Shown one piece after another: positions 34,729-42,590 of a stretch of 64,000 nucleotides of DNA (within the stretch, counting starts at the first letter, position 1; each line of letters starts with the position of its first letter). Both the position numbers and the translations under genes were made by a program. The stretch is taken from NCBI RefSeq assembly GCF_050434925.1, contig NZ_JBNDJK010000001.1, forward strand, positions 3,472,001 through 3,536,000. The letters are read 5' to 3'. Source of the DNA: Inquilinus ginsengisoli_B (GTDB lineage: Bacteria > Pseudomonadota > Alphaproteobacteria > DSM-16000 > Inquilinaceae). The notes under the pieces are model-generated. The model had not been told where the DNA came from and did not search any database. It saw nothing but the letters and a program-made list of their open reading frames with translations.

Positions 34729-36252
34729 CTAATCCGCCCAGCGGATCGAGGCGAGGCGGTAATTCACCTCGAACGGATCGACCTCGACGCCGGTGATGCG
34801 CTTGTTGGCGACGATCGCGAGCTCGGACCAGGTGACCGGGATGCCCGGCAGCTGCTCCTGCAGGATCTCGGCGGCGCGCCGGCGCAGCGGCTGCTGCCGG
34901 TCCGGGTCGCTGGTTGCCATCAGCTGGTCGACGATGCCCAGCAGCTCCGGGTCGGACCAGCCCATGGCGCCCCAGTCGCCGCCCTTCGGGCCGTAATCCT
35001 GGACCAAGGCGCCGACCGGATCGGGCACGACGGAGTAGAGGCGCGAGACCAGGCCGATCTCCAGCGTGCCGTCCTGGTGGCGGCTGACGATCTCCGAGCT
35101 GTTGCCGACCGTCACCTTCAGGTCGACGCCGACCTCACGGAGCTGGGCCTGCAGGGCGGTGGCGATCGGCGGCAGCTCCGGCCAGTTCGAGTAGGTGACC
35201 AGCGTCGGGCTGAAGCGCCGGCCGTCCCGCTCCAGGATGCCGTCGCCGCCCGGCGTCCATCCGGCCTCGGCCAGCAGCCGCCGCGCCTCGTCCAGGTCGC
35301 GCCGCAGCGGCGGCAGGTCGGGAACGTGCCAGCCGGCGAGGGTGGGCGGGAACAGCTGGGTCGCGGCCAGGTCGGGGTTGCGCAGAATCGCCTTGGCGAT
35401 GCCGGCGCGGTCGATGGCATAGCTCAGCGCCCGGCGCTCCCGCACGTCGTCGAAGAAGGGCGAGGCCGCGTTGAGCTTCAGCAGTCGGGTGCGAGGGATG
35501 GTCGCCGCGCGCACGTCGAGATCGGGGTCGCGCTTCAGCCGCACCACCGAGACCGGCAGCATGGAGAAGGCCAGGTCGGCCTCGCCGCTCTCCGCCATCA
35601 GCGCCCGGGTCTCGCCCTGGCCGACGGCGAGATACTGGACCTCGCGGATGCCGGGCTCGCCGCCCCACCAGCCGCCGGCTTCTTCGAGCTCCAGCTTCAG
35701 GGGCGGCGTCAGCGCCTTCACCCGGTACGGGCCCGAGCCGATGATCCGGGCGACCCGGCCGGAGTCGTCGTACGAGGCCGGGGCGAGGATGATCGCGCCG
35801 TAATTCACCAGGAAGGCGGGCAGGGCGGCGAAGGGCCGCTCCAGCCGGATGACGACGTCGCCGCCGTCATGGCCGATCTCCGCGATCGGCACCTGGGACA
35901 GGATGCCGGCGCCGGCCCGGGCCCGCCGCAGGCTCGCCGCCGCCGCCTCGGCGGTGACGGGCGTGCCGTCGTGGAAGACGGCGGCGCCGCGGATCCGGAA
36001 GCGCCAGGTCAGCCCGTCGTCGCCGGCGGACCAGGATTCGGCCAGGGCCGGGGAGAGGGTGCCCGTGGAATCGGCCGTGACCAGGGTCTCGGCCACTTGC
36101 ATGCGGCTGAAGATGTAGCCCGACTGCGCCGGGTCGATCCCGGCGATCTCCCACGGGCCGACCACCTTGAGCGGCCGCTCCTGCGCCGAAGCGGCGCCGG
36201 CCAGGAGCCCGAACGCCACCCCGGCCGCGGCGAGAAGATGCGCGACCCGCAT
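34729..36252 (-). CDS. Periplasmic substrate-binding protein, NikA/DppA/CntA type
   Basis: This 507-residue SBP_bac_5 protein has a signal peptide (MRVAHLLAAAGVAFGLLAGA, cleaved near ASAQ) and the family features LAESWSAGDDGLTWRFRIRG, AVFHDGTPVTAEA and YDDSGRVARIIGSGPYRV, ending in VNYRLASIRWAD. The start at 36252 is chosen over 36264 because GGAG lies just upstream of it. It heads the four-gene importer operon. A 17-bp palindrome like Zur boxes lies 16 bases upstream of this start, so the ligand may be a zinc, nickel or cobalt chelate rather than a peptide. The ligand assignment is inference. Confidence 0.93.
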   Translation of the reverse strand: MRVAHLLAAAGVAFGLLAGAASAQERPLKVVGPWEIAGIDPAQSGYIFSRMQVAETLVTADSTGTLSPALAESWSAGDDGLTWRFRIRGAAVFHDGTPVTAEAAAASLRRARAGAGILSQVPIAEIGHDGGDVVIRLERPFAALPAFLVNYGAIILAPASYDDSGRVARIIGSGPYRVKALTPPLKLELEEAGGWWGGEPGIREVQYLAVGQGETRALMAESGEADLAFSMLPVSVVRLKRDPDLDVRAATIPRTRLLKLNAASPFFDDVRERRALSYAIDRAGIAKAILRNPDLAATQLFPPTLAGWHVPDLPPLRRDLDEARRLLAEAGWTPGGDGILERDGRRFSPTLVTYSNWPELPPIATALQAQLREVGVDLKVTVGNSSEIVSRHQDGTLEIGLVSRLYSVVPDPVGALVQDYGPKGGDWGAMGWSDPELLGIVDQLMATSDPDRQQPLRRRAAEILQEQLPGIPVTWSELAIVANKRITGVEVDPFEVNYRLASIRWAD

Positions 36253-36267
36253 CCCGATCTCCATAGA

Positions 36268-36284
36268 ATGTTATATCTTAACAT
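36268..36284. promoter_or_regulatory. Zur-like palindromic box upstream of the ABC importer
   Basis: ATGTTATATCTTAACAT contains the perfect inverted hexamers ATGTTA and TAACAT around a 5-base centre. Proteobacterial Zur boxes have a TGTTATA-n-TATAACA core; the left half here fits fully and the right half has two differences. The box lies 16-32 bases upstream of the binding-protein start (36252), where a repressor would block transcription or initiation. No other gene starts close by, so the importer operon is the only obvious target. Confidence 0.5.
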
Positions 36285-36347
36285 CTTCTGGAGAAGGCCG
36301 AGGAAAAGGTCAACAGCGGGGATGAGGGGCGACGGCGCTAATTTCCA

Positions 36348-36512
36348 CTCTCCCCCTCCCCTTGCGGGAGGGGGGGAAGGGGGAGGGGTTTGGCGCCGTC
36401 AGGACCAATATCGGAGGATCGCCGAACCCGGCGGTCGTCCCAGACACTCCGCCACACAGATCTTCATCGACAGCCCCCTCCCCCTACCCCCTCCCGCGAG
36501 GGGAGGGGAGGA
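36348..36512. repeat. C/G-rich snap-back repeat, copy 3
   Basis: Inverted ends at 36348-36389 and 36473-36512 are each built on a CCCCTCCC-gcg-GGGAGGGG hairpin and enclose about 83 unrelated bases. The family is the same as at 12379, 13212 and 61788. It occupies most of the 343-base gap between the importer promoter and bioD; the rest of that gap (36285-36347 and 36513-36595) shows no gene. Confidence 0.78.
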
Positions 36513-36595
36513 TGGAAGGCGTGGGCTGGCTCAAGTCAGGCAGCTCTGAAAGGTCTCGCTGGGCGGGAGAGGCAACGCGATGCACTCGGACGATA

Positions 36596-37243
36596 TCAGG
36601 CGGCCACGGCCTCGGAGACGATCTCGCCGAGGGGCGGGACGGCGTGGGCCAGTTCCTCGACCACGGCGCGGGTGACCTTCGGCAGCTCCGGGATCTCCAG
36701 GATCACCGGCACGCCGCCATGCTTCTCGATCGCGGCGCGGTTGCCGGCGTTGAGCGGGCCGTTCATCACCACCCCGGCGATCGGGATCTTGCGGCTGCGC
36801 AAGGCCTCGATGGTCAGGAGCGTGTGGTTGATCGTGCCGCGGCCGCTGCGGGCCACCACGATGGTCGGGTAGCGCCACACGGCCAGCAGGTCGATCGCCA
36901 GCGTCGAGCAGTCCAGCGGCACCATCAGCCCGCCGCCCGGGCCCTCGATCAGCAGCGGCCGGGTCGAGAAGTCCGGCGTCAGCGCGGCCGGGTCGATCTC
37001 GCTCTCCTCCAGCGCCGCGGCGGCCACCGGGGCCAGCGGCGCCTGGAAGGCATAGGTCGGCTTCTGCAGCCGGTCGGCCGGCAGGCCGGTCAGGGCGGCG
37101 ATGGTGGCGGTGTCCGCCGGCTTCTCGGCCAGGCCGGTCTGGATCGGCTTCCAATAGTCGGCGTCCCAGGCGGTGGCCAGGCAGGCGCAGGCGAGGGTCT
37201 TGCCGACACCGGTGTCGGTGCCGGTCACATAGAATCGGGTCAT
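36596..37243 (-). CDS. bioD: Dethiobiotin synthase
   Basis: This 215-residue ATP-dependent synthase closes the ureido ring of dethiobiotin from 7,8-diaminopelargonate and CO2. The P-loop is TGTDTGVGKT at residues 7-16, followed by WKPIQTG (catalytic Lys), the substrate/Mg loop IEGPGGGLMVPL, and PIAGVVMNGPLNAGN for nucleotide binding. It stands alone: no bioA, bioB or bioF is next to it in the window, though bio genes are often scattered. The GlxA-type regulator lies upstream on the same strand with 173 bases between, so co-transcription is uncertain. Confidence 0.95.
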   Translation of the reverse strand: MTRFYVTGTDTGVGKTLACACLATAWDADYWKPIQTGLAEKPADTATIAALTGLPADRLQKPTYAFQAPLAPVAAAALEESEIDPAALTPDFSTRPLLIEGPGGGLMVPLDCSTLAIDLLAVWRYPTIVVARSGRGTINHTLLTIEALRSRKIPIAGVVMNGPLNAGNRAAIEKHGGVPVILEIPELPKVTRAVVEELAHAVPPLGEIVSEAVAA

Positions 37244-37416
37244 GGGGTGCTAAAGGTCTCGGCGGCGAGGCGGTCGGCGGCCGGAAGGGCCTGCCAGGTC
37301 CGGTCTACGGGCATTCGGGTCCGGGATGCCGTTACGCGAAGTCGCGGACTATGCACAGATCGGTCCTCCGATGCGAGTCCCCAGTTACTGCAGCGCAGCA
37401 AAGCTGGAATGCGTCG

Positions 37417-38454
37417 TCAAGCGAGGATCTTCTGGCGGACCGGCCGCTCGGGCATCGGCACGCCGCGCAGGATGGCGTTCGCCCGCTCTTCCCGGGGCGA
37501 ACGGCCATAGAGCTGGCGGTAGCATTTCGAGAAATGCGAGGCCGAGACGAAGCCGCAGGCCAGCGCCAGGTCGACGATCGGCAGGTCGCTCTGGTTGATC
37601 AGATGCTGCGCCCGCTCCAGCCGCAGCTCGAGGTAGTAATGCGCCGGGCTGTGGCCGAGCTGCTTGCGGAACAGCCGCTCCAGCTGCCGGCGCGACAGGC
37701 CGACATGGGCCGCCAGCTCCTCCTGCGGCAGCGGCTCGGCGATGTTCGCCTCCATCAGCTCGATCGCCGAGACCAGCTTCGGGTTGTGCACGCCCAACCG
37801 GGCTCGCAGCGGCAGGCGCTGGCGGTCATGCGGGCTGCGGATGCGGTCGACCAGGCACTGCTCGGACACCTTGGTCGCCAGGTCGCGGCCCTGCCGCAGC
37901 GCAATCAGGTGCATCATCATGTCGATCGCCGCGGTGCCGCCGGAGCAGGTGTAGCGCTTGCGGTCGACCTCGAACAGATCGCTCGACACCGGGATCTCGG
38001 GGAAGGTCTCGGCGAAGCCGGGCAGGTTCTCCCAATGGATGGCGCAGCGATAGCCGCCGAGCAGGCCGGCCCGGGCCAGCAGGTGCGAGCCGGTGCACAG
38101 CGCGCCGATGCCCACGCCCTGCCGCTCGGCCCGGCGCAGCCAGGCGAAGACCTCGTCGTCGCGGTAGCGCTCGATGCCGAGGCCGGAGCAGGCGAAGATC
38201 ATGTCGAGCGGCTTGGACAGGCCGGACTGGCGGCTGAGCTCGGCCAGCGAGGTGTCGACGCCGACGCTGATGCCGTTGCTGGCCTTCACCGCCTGGCCGT
38301 CCTTGGACAGCACGGTCCAGCGGTACAGCGGCTTGCCGGCCATGCGGTTGGCGATGCGCAGCGGCTCGACCGCCGAGGTGAAGGCGATCATCGAGAATTG
38401 CGGAATCAGCAGGAAGCCGATCGTCTCGGTGTCGAAGGCTGGATCCTGGCCCAT
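37417..38454 (-). CDS. GlxA-family AraC-type regulator with DJ-1/PfpI domain
   Basis: Residues 10-195 of this 345-residue protein form an amidotransferase-like DJ-1/PfpI domain (GFLLIPQFSMIAFTSAVEPL and GIGALCTGSHLLARAGLLGG with the nucleophile-position Cys). Residues about 230-330 are an AraC helix-turn-helix pair (LAAHVGLSRRQLERLFRKQL and IVDLALACGFVSASHFSKCY). The pattern matches GlxA/GbdR-type regulators. GbdR of Pseudomonas senses glycine betaine and dimethylglycine and activates their catabolism, including sarcosine oxidase. It is divergent from fhs with 252 bases between, and soxBDAG lies 5 kb away, so a similar role is attractive. The start has GGGAGG upstream. Confidence 0.92.
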   Translation of the reverse strand: MGQDPAFDTETIGFLLIPQFSMIAFTSAVEPLRIANRMAGKPLYRWTVLSKDGQAVKASNGISVGVDTSLAELSRQSGLSKPLDMIFACSGLGIERYRDDEVFAWLRRAERQGVGIGALCTGSHLLARAGLLGGYRCAIHWENLPGFAETFPEIPVSSDLFEVDRKRYTCSGGTAAIDMMMHLIALRQGRDLATKVSEQCLVDRIRSPHDRQRLPLRARLGVHNPKLVSAIELMEANIAEPLPQEELAAHVGLSRRQLERLFRKQLGHSPAHYYLELRLERAQHLINQSDLPIVDLALACGFVSASHFSKCYRQLYGRSPREERANAILRGVPMPERPVRQKILA

Positions 38455-38706
38455 GCTCTCTGTGCCTCCCGGCGGCCCTCATGCGATGAAGGGGTGCGCC
38501 TTGTTCACGAATCGGTAGCACGGGTCGCAAATTCGACAAAGAGGCTGCTTGCGACGGTCAGCAGATAGTGCGATCCGCTGGACGCATGGCTCGCGCCGCC
38601 GCGGCCGGCCGCGTCGCAGCCGGAGCGAACCACGTCGCCGCAGACGAGATGGCTCGCCGGATGCTATGGGACGATCGACGCAAAAACGGCCTGGGGGGCT
38701 TGGGAG

Positions 38707-40377
38707 ATGGCGGCACCGTCGGATATCGAGATCGCGCGGGCGGCGACGCTGCGGCCGATCGCCGAGGTCGGCGCGAGGCTCGGCATCCCCGCCGAGGCCC
38801 TGTACTCCTACGGGCCGCATATCGCCAAGCTGACGCCCGGCTTCATCGACGGGCTCGAGGGCCGGCCCGACGGCAAGCTGATCCTGGTCACCGCCATCAC
38901 CCCGACCCCGGCGGGGGAGGGCAAGACCACCACCACGGTCGGGCTCGGCGACGGGCTGAACCGGATCGGCAAGAAGGCGGCGATCTGCCTGCGCGAGCCG
39001 TCGCTGGGGCCGTGCTTCGGCATCAAGGGCGGCGCCGCCGGCGGCGGCCACGCCCAGGTGGTGCCGATGGAGCAGATCAACCTGCACTTCACCGGCGACT
39101 TCCATGCCATCAGCAGCGCCCACAACCTGCTGTCGGCGCTGCTCGACAACCACATCTACTGGGGCAACGCGCTCGGCCTCGACACCCGCCGGGTGACCTG
39201 GCGCCGGGTGATGGACATGAACGACCGGGCGCTGCGCTCGATCGTTACCAGCCTGGGCGGCGCCCAGAACGGCTTCCCGCGCGAGGACGGCTTCGACATC
39301 ACCGTGGCATCGGAGGTGATGGCGATCTTCTGCCTGGCGAAGTGCCTGGAGGACCTGGAGCAGCGGCTGGGCAATATCATCGTCGGCCAGTCGCTCGACC
39401 GCCGGCCGGTGACGGCGAAGGACCTGAAGGCGGACGGGCCGATGACCGTGCTGCTGAAGGACGCCTTCATGCCGAACCTGGTGCAGACGCTGGAGAACAA
39501 CCCGGCCTTCGTCCATGGCGGCCCCTTTGCCAACATCGCCCATGGCTGCAACTCGGTGATGGCGACCAAGACGGCGCTGAAGCTGGCCGACTACGTCGTC
39601 ACCGAGGCCGGCTTCGGCGCCGATCTCGGGGCCGAGAAGTTCTTCGACATCAAGTGCCGCAAGGCCGGGCTGAAGCCGGCGGCGGTGGTGATCGTCGCCA
39701 CCGTGCGGGCGCTGAAGATGCATGGCGGCGTGGTCAAGGAGGAGCTGGGGCAGGAGAATGTGGCGGCGCTGAAGAAGGGCTTGGCCAATCTCGGCCGCCA
39801 CATCCGCAATGTCGGCCAGTTCGGCGTGCCGGCTGTGGTCGCGGTCAACCGCTTCGTCGCCGACACCGAGGCCGAGCTGCAGGCGGTGCGCGACTATTGC
39901 GCCGAGCACGGGGTCGAGGCCCAGGTCTGCTCCCATTGGTTGGACGGCAGCGCCGGCACGGTCGAGCTGGCGCACAAGGTGGCGGCCCTGGCCGAGGATC
40001 ATTCCCAGTTCCGCACCCTGTACGACGACGACTTGCCGCTGTGGGAGAAGATGCGGACGATCGCGACCTCGATCTACGGCGCCGACGACATCATCGCCGA
40101 CAAGCGGGTGCGCGACCAGTTCGCCCAGTACCAGAAGGGCTACGGCCATTTCCCGGTCTGCGTCGCCAAGACCCAGTACAGCTTCTCCACCGACCCGGCG
40201 CTGAAGGGCGCGCCGTCGCACCATGTCGTGCCGGTGCGCGAGCTGCGCCTGTCGGCGGGGGCGGAGTTCCTGGTGGCGATCTGCGGCGAGATCATGACCA
40301 TGCCCGGTTTGCCGAGAACGCCGGCGGCCAACGCCATCCGGCTGGACGGGGGAGGGCGGATCGAGGGGCTGTTCTAA
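38707..40377 (+). CDS. fhs: Formate-tetrahydrofolate ligase
   Basis: This 556-residue enzyme makes 10-formyl-THF from formate, THF and ATP. The signatures are TAITPTPAGEGKTTTTVGL (P-loop-like), LREPSLGPCFGIKGGAAGGG, HFTGDFHAISSAHNLLSALL, and later FGADLGAEKFFDIKCRKAGL. Length is normal for the family. It is divergent from the GlxA-type regulator and overlaps the convergent XRE gene by 4 bases at its end. With sarcosine oxidase downstream it can capture formate derived from formaldehyde for folate-linked biosynthesis. Confidence 0.98.
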   Translation: MAAPSDIEIARAATLRPIAEVGARLGIPAEALYSYGPHIAKLTPGFIDGLEGRPDGKLILVTAITPTPAGEGKTTTTVGLGDGLNRIGKKAAICLREPSLGPCFGIKGGAAGGGHAQVVPMEQINLHFTGDFHAISSAHNLLSALLDNHIYWGNALGLDTRRVTWRRVMDMNDRALRSIVTSLGGAQNGFPREDGFDITVASEVMAIFCLAKCLEDLEQRLGNIIVGQSLDRRPVTAKDLKADGPMTVLLKDAFMPNLVQTLENNPAFVHGGPFANIAHGCNSVMATKTALKLADYVVTEAGFGADLGAEKFFDIKCRKAGLKPAAVVIVATVRALKMHGGVVKEELGQENVAALKKGLANLGRHIRNVGQFGVPAVVAVNRFVADTEAELQAVRDYCAEHGVEAQVCSHWLDGSAGTVELAHKVAALAEDHSQFRTLYDDDLPLWEKMRTIATSIYGADDIIADKRVRDQFAQYQKGYGHFPVCVAKTQYSFSTDPALKGAPSHHVVPVRELRLSAGAEFLVAICGEIMTMPGLPRTPAANAIRLDGGGRIEGLF

Positions 40378-41405
40378 AGCGCCAGCCCGGGCGCGCCGGC
40401 CAGCGGGGCCATCGGCAACAGGGCCGCATCCTCGGCGATGAAGATCTCGCGCAATCTCTTCACATAGCGGGCGGCCGGCTCGTCGCATTCGATCTCGTTG
40501 CGGCTGAGCGATCGTTCGGCGGGCACCCGCAGGGTGTGCTCTCCCGATCCGGCAGCGCGATCGACGCCGGCGGGGACCGAAATCGCGGCGAGGATTTCGG
40601 GAGCGATCAGCGATCGGAACGCGTCATCCGCGACCTGGGTCCTGACACGCCGGATCAGCCGATCCAGAAGCGCCTTGTCCGGACAGCCGTCGCCAGGCGG
40701 CAGGTCCGCGATGCGCTGCATCACCATGGCCGTCGAGGATGGCGTGTTCAGCCGATGATTGCCCGAGACGGTCAGCAGGAGGCCGTCCATCCGCACCGCT
40801 CGCCCTCCGAGAACGCCATTCAGAATGGCGAAAAAAATGCCGTGGATCACGTCGATATCTTCGCCCATCAGGTAGACCTGCGACCGCAGGACACAGACCG
40901 GGCCGATATGGGCGAAGGAGATGCCGTATTGCCTGAAACAGAGAGCGCCGGACTCGCGCCAGATGATGTAGAGGTCGCAGATCAGCCGCCCGCCCATGCT
41001 GATGCCGTGCCGGAAGCCGAGATAGACGCCGAGGCAGTTCTGGCCCTCGCGTCCCATCGTGGCGGCGCTTTCCGCGAGCGCGCGCGCCAGAAAATGCCCC
41101 GGACCGGTTGGCAGGGTCGCGAGCGGATCTTGCGGTGGGGCGAGTGGGATCAGGCCGCCGATGCTGACAGCGAAGGCGTCCATCGGCATTTGCCAGGATG
41201 CGAGATCGAAGCCGGGAAACTTGCGCGCCAGAATCTCGGTGACGATCGCAAGATTGTGCTCCGACGGCACGACCAGACCTCGCGCCCACCGGCCGACCAG
41301 CGATTTGTCGACTCTCGCCTCCGACGCAAGGCGTCCCTTGCTCATATTGGCGCGCTTGAGGGCGAGGTCGAGCTTGCTGGACAGATCGGTCGGTAGGCGA
41401 CTCAT
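40374..41405 (-). CDS. XRE-family regulator with unknown C-terminal domain
   Basis: In this 343-residue protein residues 8-65 form a helix-turn-helix of the XRE/Cro type (LDLALKRANMSKGRLASEAR, VDKSLVGRWARGLVVPSEHN). Residues about 70-330 form a domain I do not recognise, with GMx-rich strands such as CLGVYLGFRHGISMGGRLIC, DLYIIWRESGALCFRQYGIS and RMDGLLLTVSGNHRLN. It may be a small-ligand or peptide sensor. It is divergent from a 49-residue secreted protein with a 217-base interval holding palindromes. Its stop overlaps the end of fhs by 4 bases. The start at 41405 gives a natural N-terminus for the HTH; the longer frame is not needed. Confidence 0.85.
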   Translation of the reverse strand: MSRLPTDLSSKLDLALKRANMSKGRLASEARVDKSLVGRWARGLVVPSEHNLAIVTEILARKFPGFDLASWQMPMDAFAVSIGGLIPLAPPQDPLATLPTGPGHFLARALAESAATMGREGQNCLGVYLGFRHGISMGGRLICDLYIIWRESGALCFRQYGISFAHIGPVCVLRSQVYLMGEDIDVIHGIFFAILNGVLGGRAVRMDGLLLTVSGNHRLNTPSSTAMVMQRIADLPPGDGCPDKALLDRLIRRVRTQVADDAFRSLIAPEILAAISVPAGVDRAAGSGEHTLRVPAERSLSRNEIECDEPAARYVKRLREIFIAEDAALLPMAPLAGAPGLAL

Positions 41406-41456
41406 GGAGATCCCGAAAGACCAGCGATGCTGCACTGCAGCGACGCCTAGCATGGA

Positions 41457-41471
41457 ATGCAACGGTTGCAT
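41457..41471. promoter_or_regulatory. Palindrome between XRE regulator and small secreted protein
   Basis: ATGCAACGGTTGCAT is a 7-1-7 perfect inverted repeat, 52 bases upstream of the XRE gene start. Further TTGCA/TGCAA half-sites occur at 41431-41442, 41484-41500 and 41512-41518, so at least four related half-sites are spread over about 90 bases. This is the kind of array an XRE repressor or activator would use to control itself and the divergent gene. Confidence 0.5.
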
Positions 41472-41622
41472 ACGGGTTGCACCGCGCGCTGCATCGCTAT
41501 GCTCTTTGTTGCAACTTAAATAGCGTGAGCGGTTCGACGATAAGGACCTACCGGGGCGGCAAGGGCATTTGCCTCAAGCGAACGCCCGACGGACCCGAAC
41601 CCTTTGCATCTGGAGAAAGACA

Positions 41623-41772
41623 ATGCGCTGTCTTATCGCCACCGTCGCCCTTGCCGCCACCGTCGCTGCCGTTTCGATGCCCGCTCGGGCCGGTACCTTC
41701 CTGAACGGCGATGCTTCCCACGCTGTCCGGATCGACGTGATCGGCATCGAGCTCCCGGCTGCGGTTCGCTGA
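41623..41772 (+). CDS. Small secreted protein, 49 residues
   Basis: The product is 49 residues: a Sec signal peptide (MRCLIATVALAATVAAVSMP, then ARA) and a mature part of only about 26 residues beginning GTFLNGDASHAVRID and ending ELPAAVR. GGAGA lies 7 bases before the ATG, which supports translation. The gene is divergent from an XRE regulator. I do not recognise a family. The mature peptide could be a signal, an envelope peptide or a small chaperone partner. Confidence 0.62.
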   Translation: MRCLIATVALAATVAAVSMPARAGTFLNGDASHAVRIDVIGIELPAAVR

Positions 41773-41961
41773 ACCCGCCGCGACGTCCCACACGGCATGT
41801 CCGGCCCGGCGCCGACCTTTGCAGGTTCGGCGCCGTTGTCGTTTCAGCGGTTCGGACAGGTGCAGCGCATGACCCGCTCGCACGGCTGAGGCCCGGCATC
41901 GGCGTTTGACCGGGAAGCGGCCGGGCGGGAGAGTGCCTCGCCCGCTTCCGAGGACGATCCG

Positions 41962-42528
41962 ATGCTGCTGCACCCCGACCGCCATCTCACCGTCTGCGGC
42001 CTGGAGGAGATCGCGGCCTTCCGCGCCGCCGGAGTCACCCATGTGCTGTCGATCGCCGATCCGGGCACCCCGGCCGAGACCTATTTCGACGGTTTCGCGC
42101 CGCATCGCCGCCTCGACCTGCGCTTCCACGACATCATCGACGAGATGCCGGGCCACGTCTTTCCGACCCCCGGCCATGTCGCCGAGATCCTGGAGTTCGG
42201 CGAGGCCATGGCGCTGGAGGGCGAAAGCCTGCGCCACCTGCTGGTGCATTGCCACATGGGCGTCTCGCGCTCCTCCGCCTCGATGCTGATGCTGATCGCC
42301 CAGCGCCATCCGGGCGAGGAGGAGGCCTCGGTGGCGCGGCTGGCGGCGATCCGGCCGCAGGCCTGGCCGAACACGGTGATGATCGACTACGCCGAGGCGG
42401 CGCTGGGCACCAAGGGCCGGCTGCGCGACGCGCTGCGCCCGCAATACCGCCGCGTCCGGGACGAGCAGCCCGACCTGGTCGCCATGCTGCGCCGCGTCGG
42501 CCGCGGGCGGGAGATCCCGGCGGATTGA
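41962..42528 (+). CDS. Dual-specificity/tyrosine phosphatase family protein
   Basis: This 188-residue protein has the cysteine phosphatase P-loop HCHMGVSRSSASM (CX5R with Cys, Arg and Ser) at about residues 94-107, and an upstream acid loop around DLRFHDIIDEMPGH. The fold is that of bacterial DSP-like phosphatases, and the R-P-Q-A-W-P-N segment after it is family-typical. It could act on phosphotyrosine proteins or small phosphorylated metabolites. The start has GAGGA upstream. It is followed by the toxin-antitoxin pair. Confidence 0.88.
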   Translation: MLLHPDRHLTVCGLEEIAAFRAAGVTHVLSIADPGTPAETYFDGFAPHRRLDLRFHDIIDEMPGHVFPTPGHVAEILEFGEAMALEGESLRHLLVHCHMGVSRSSASMLMLIAQRHPGEEEASVARLAAIRPQAWPNTVMIDYAEAALGTKGRLRDALRPQYRRVRDEQPDLVAMLRRVGRGREIPAD

Positions 42529-42557
42529 GGCGCGGACTGGCGAAGCAGGCTTGATGA

Positions 42558-42589
42558 CTCACCTCACAAGGTATGCCTTGTGAGGTGAG
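42558..42589. promoter_or_regulatory. Perfect 14-bp inverted repeat at the toxin start
   Basis: CTCACCTCACAAGG (42558-42571) and CCTTGTGAGGTGAG (42576-42589) are perfect inverted copies around a 4-base loop. The right arm contains the toxin's ribosome-binding sequence GAGGTGAG and ends one base before its ATG. It can act as the antitoxin operator and, in mRNA, as a hairpin hiding the ribosome-binding site. Confidence 0.75.
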
Positions 42590-42590
42590 A

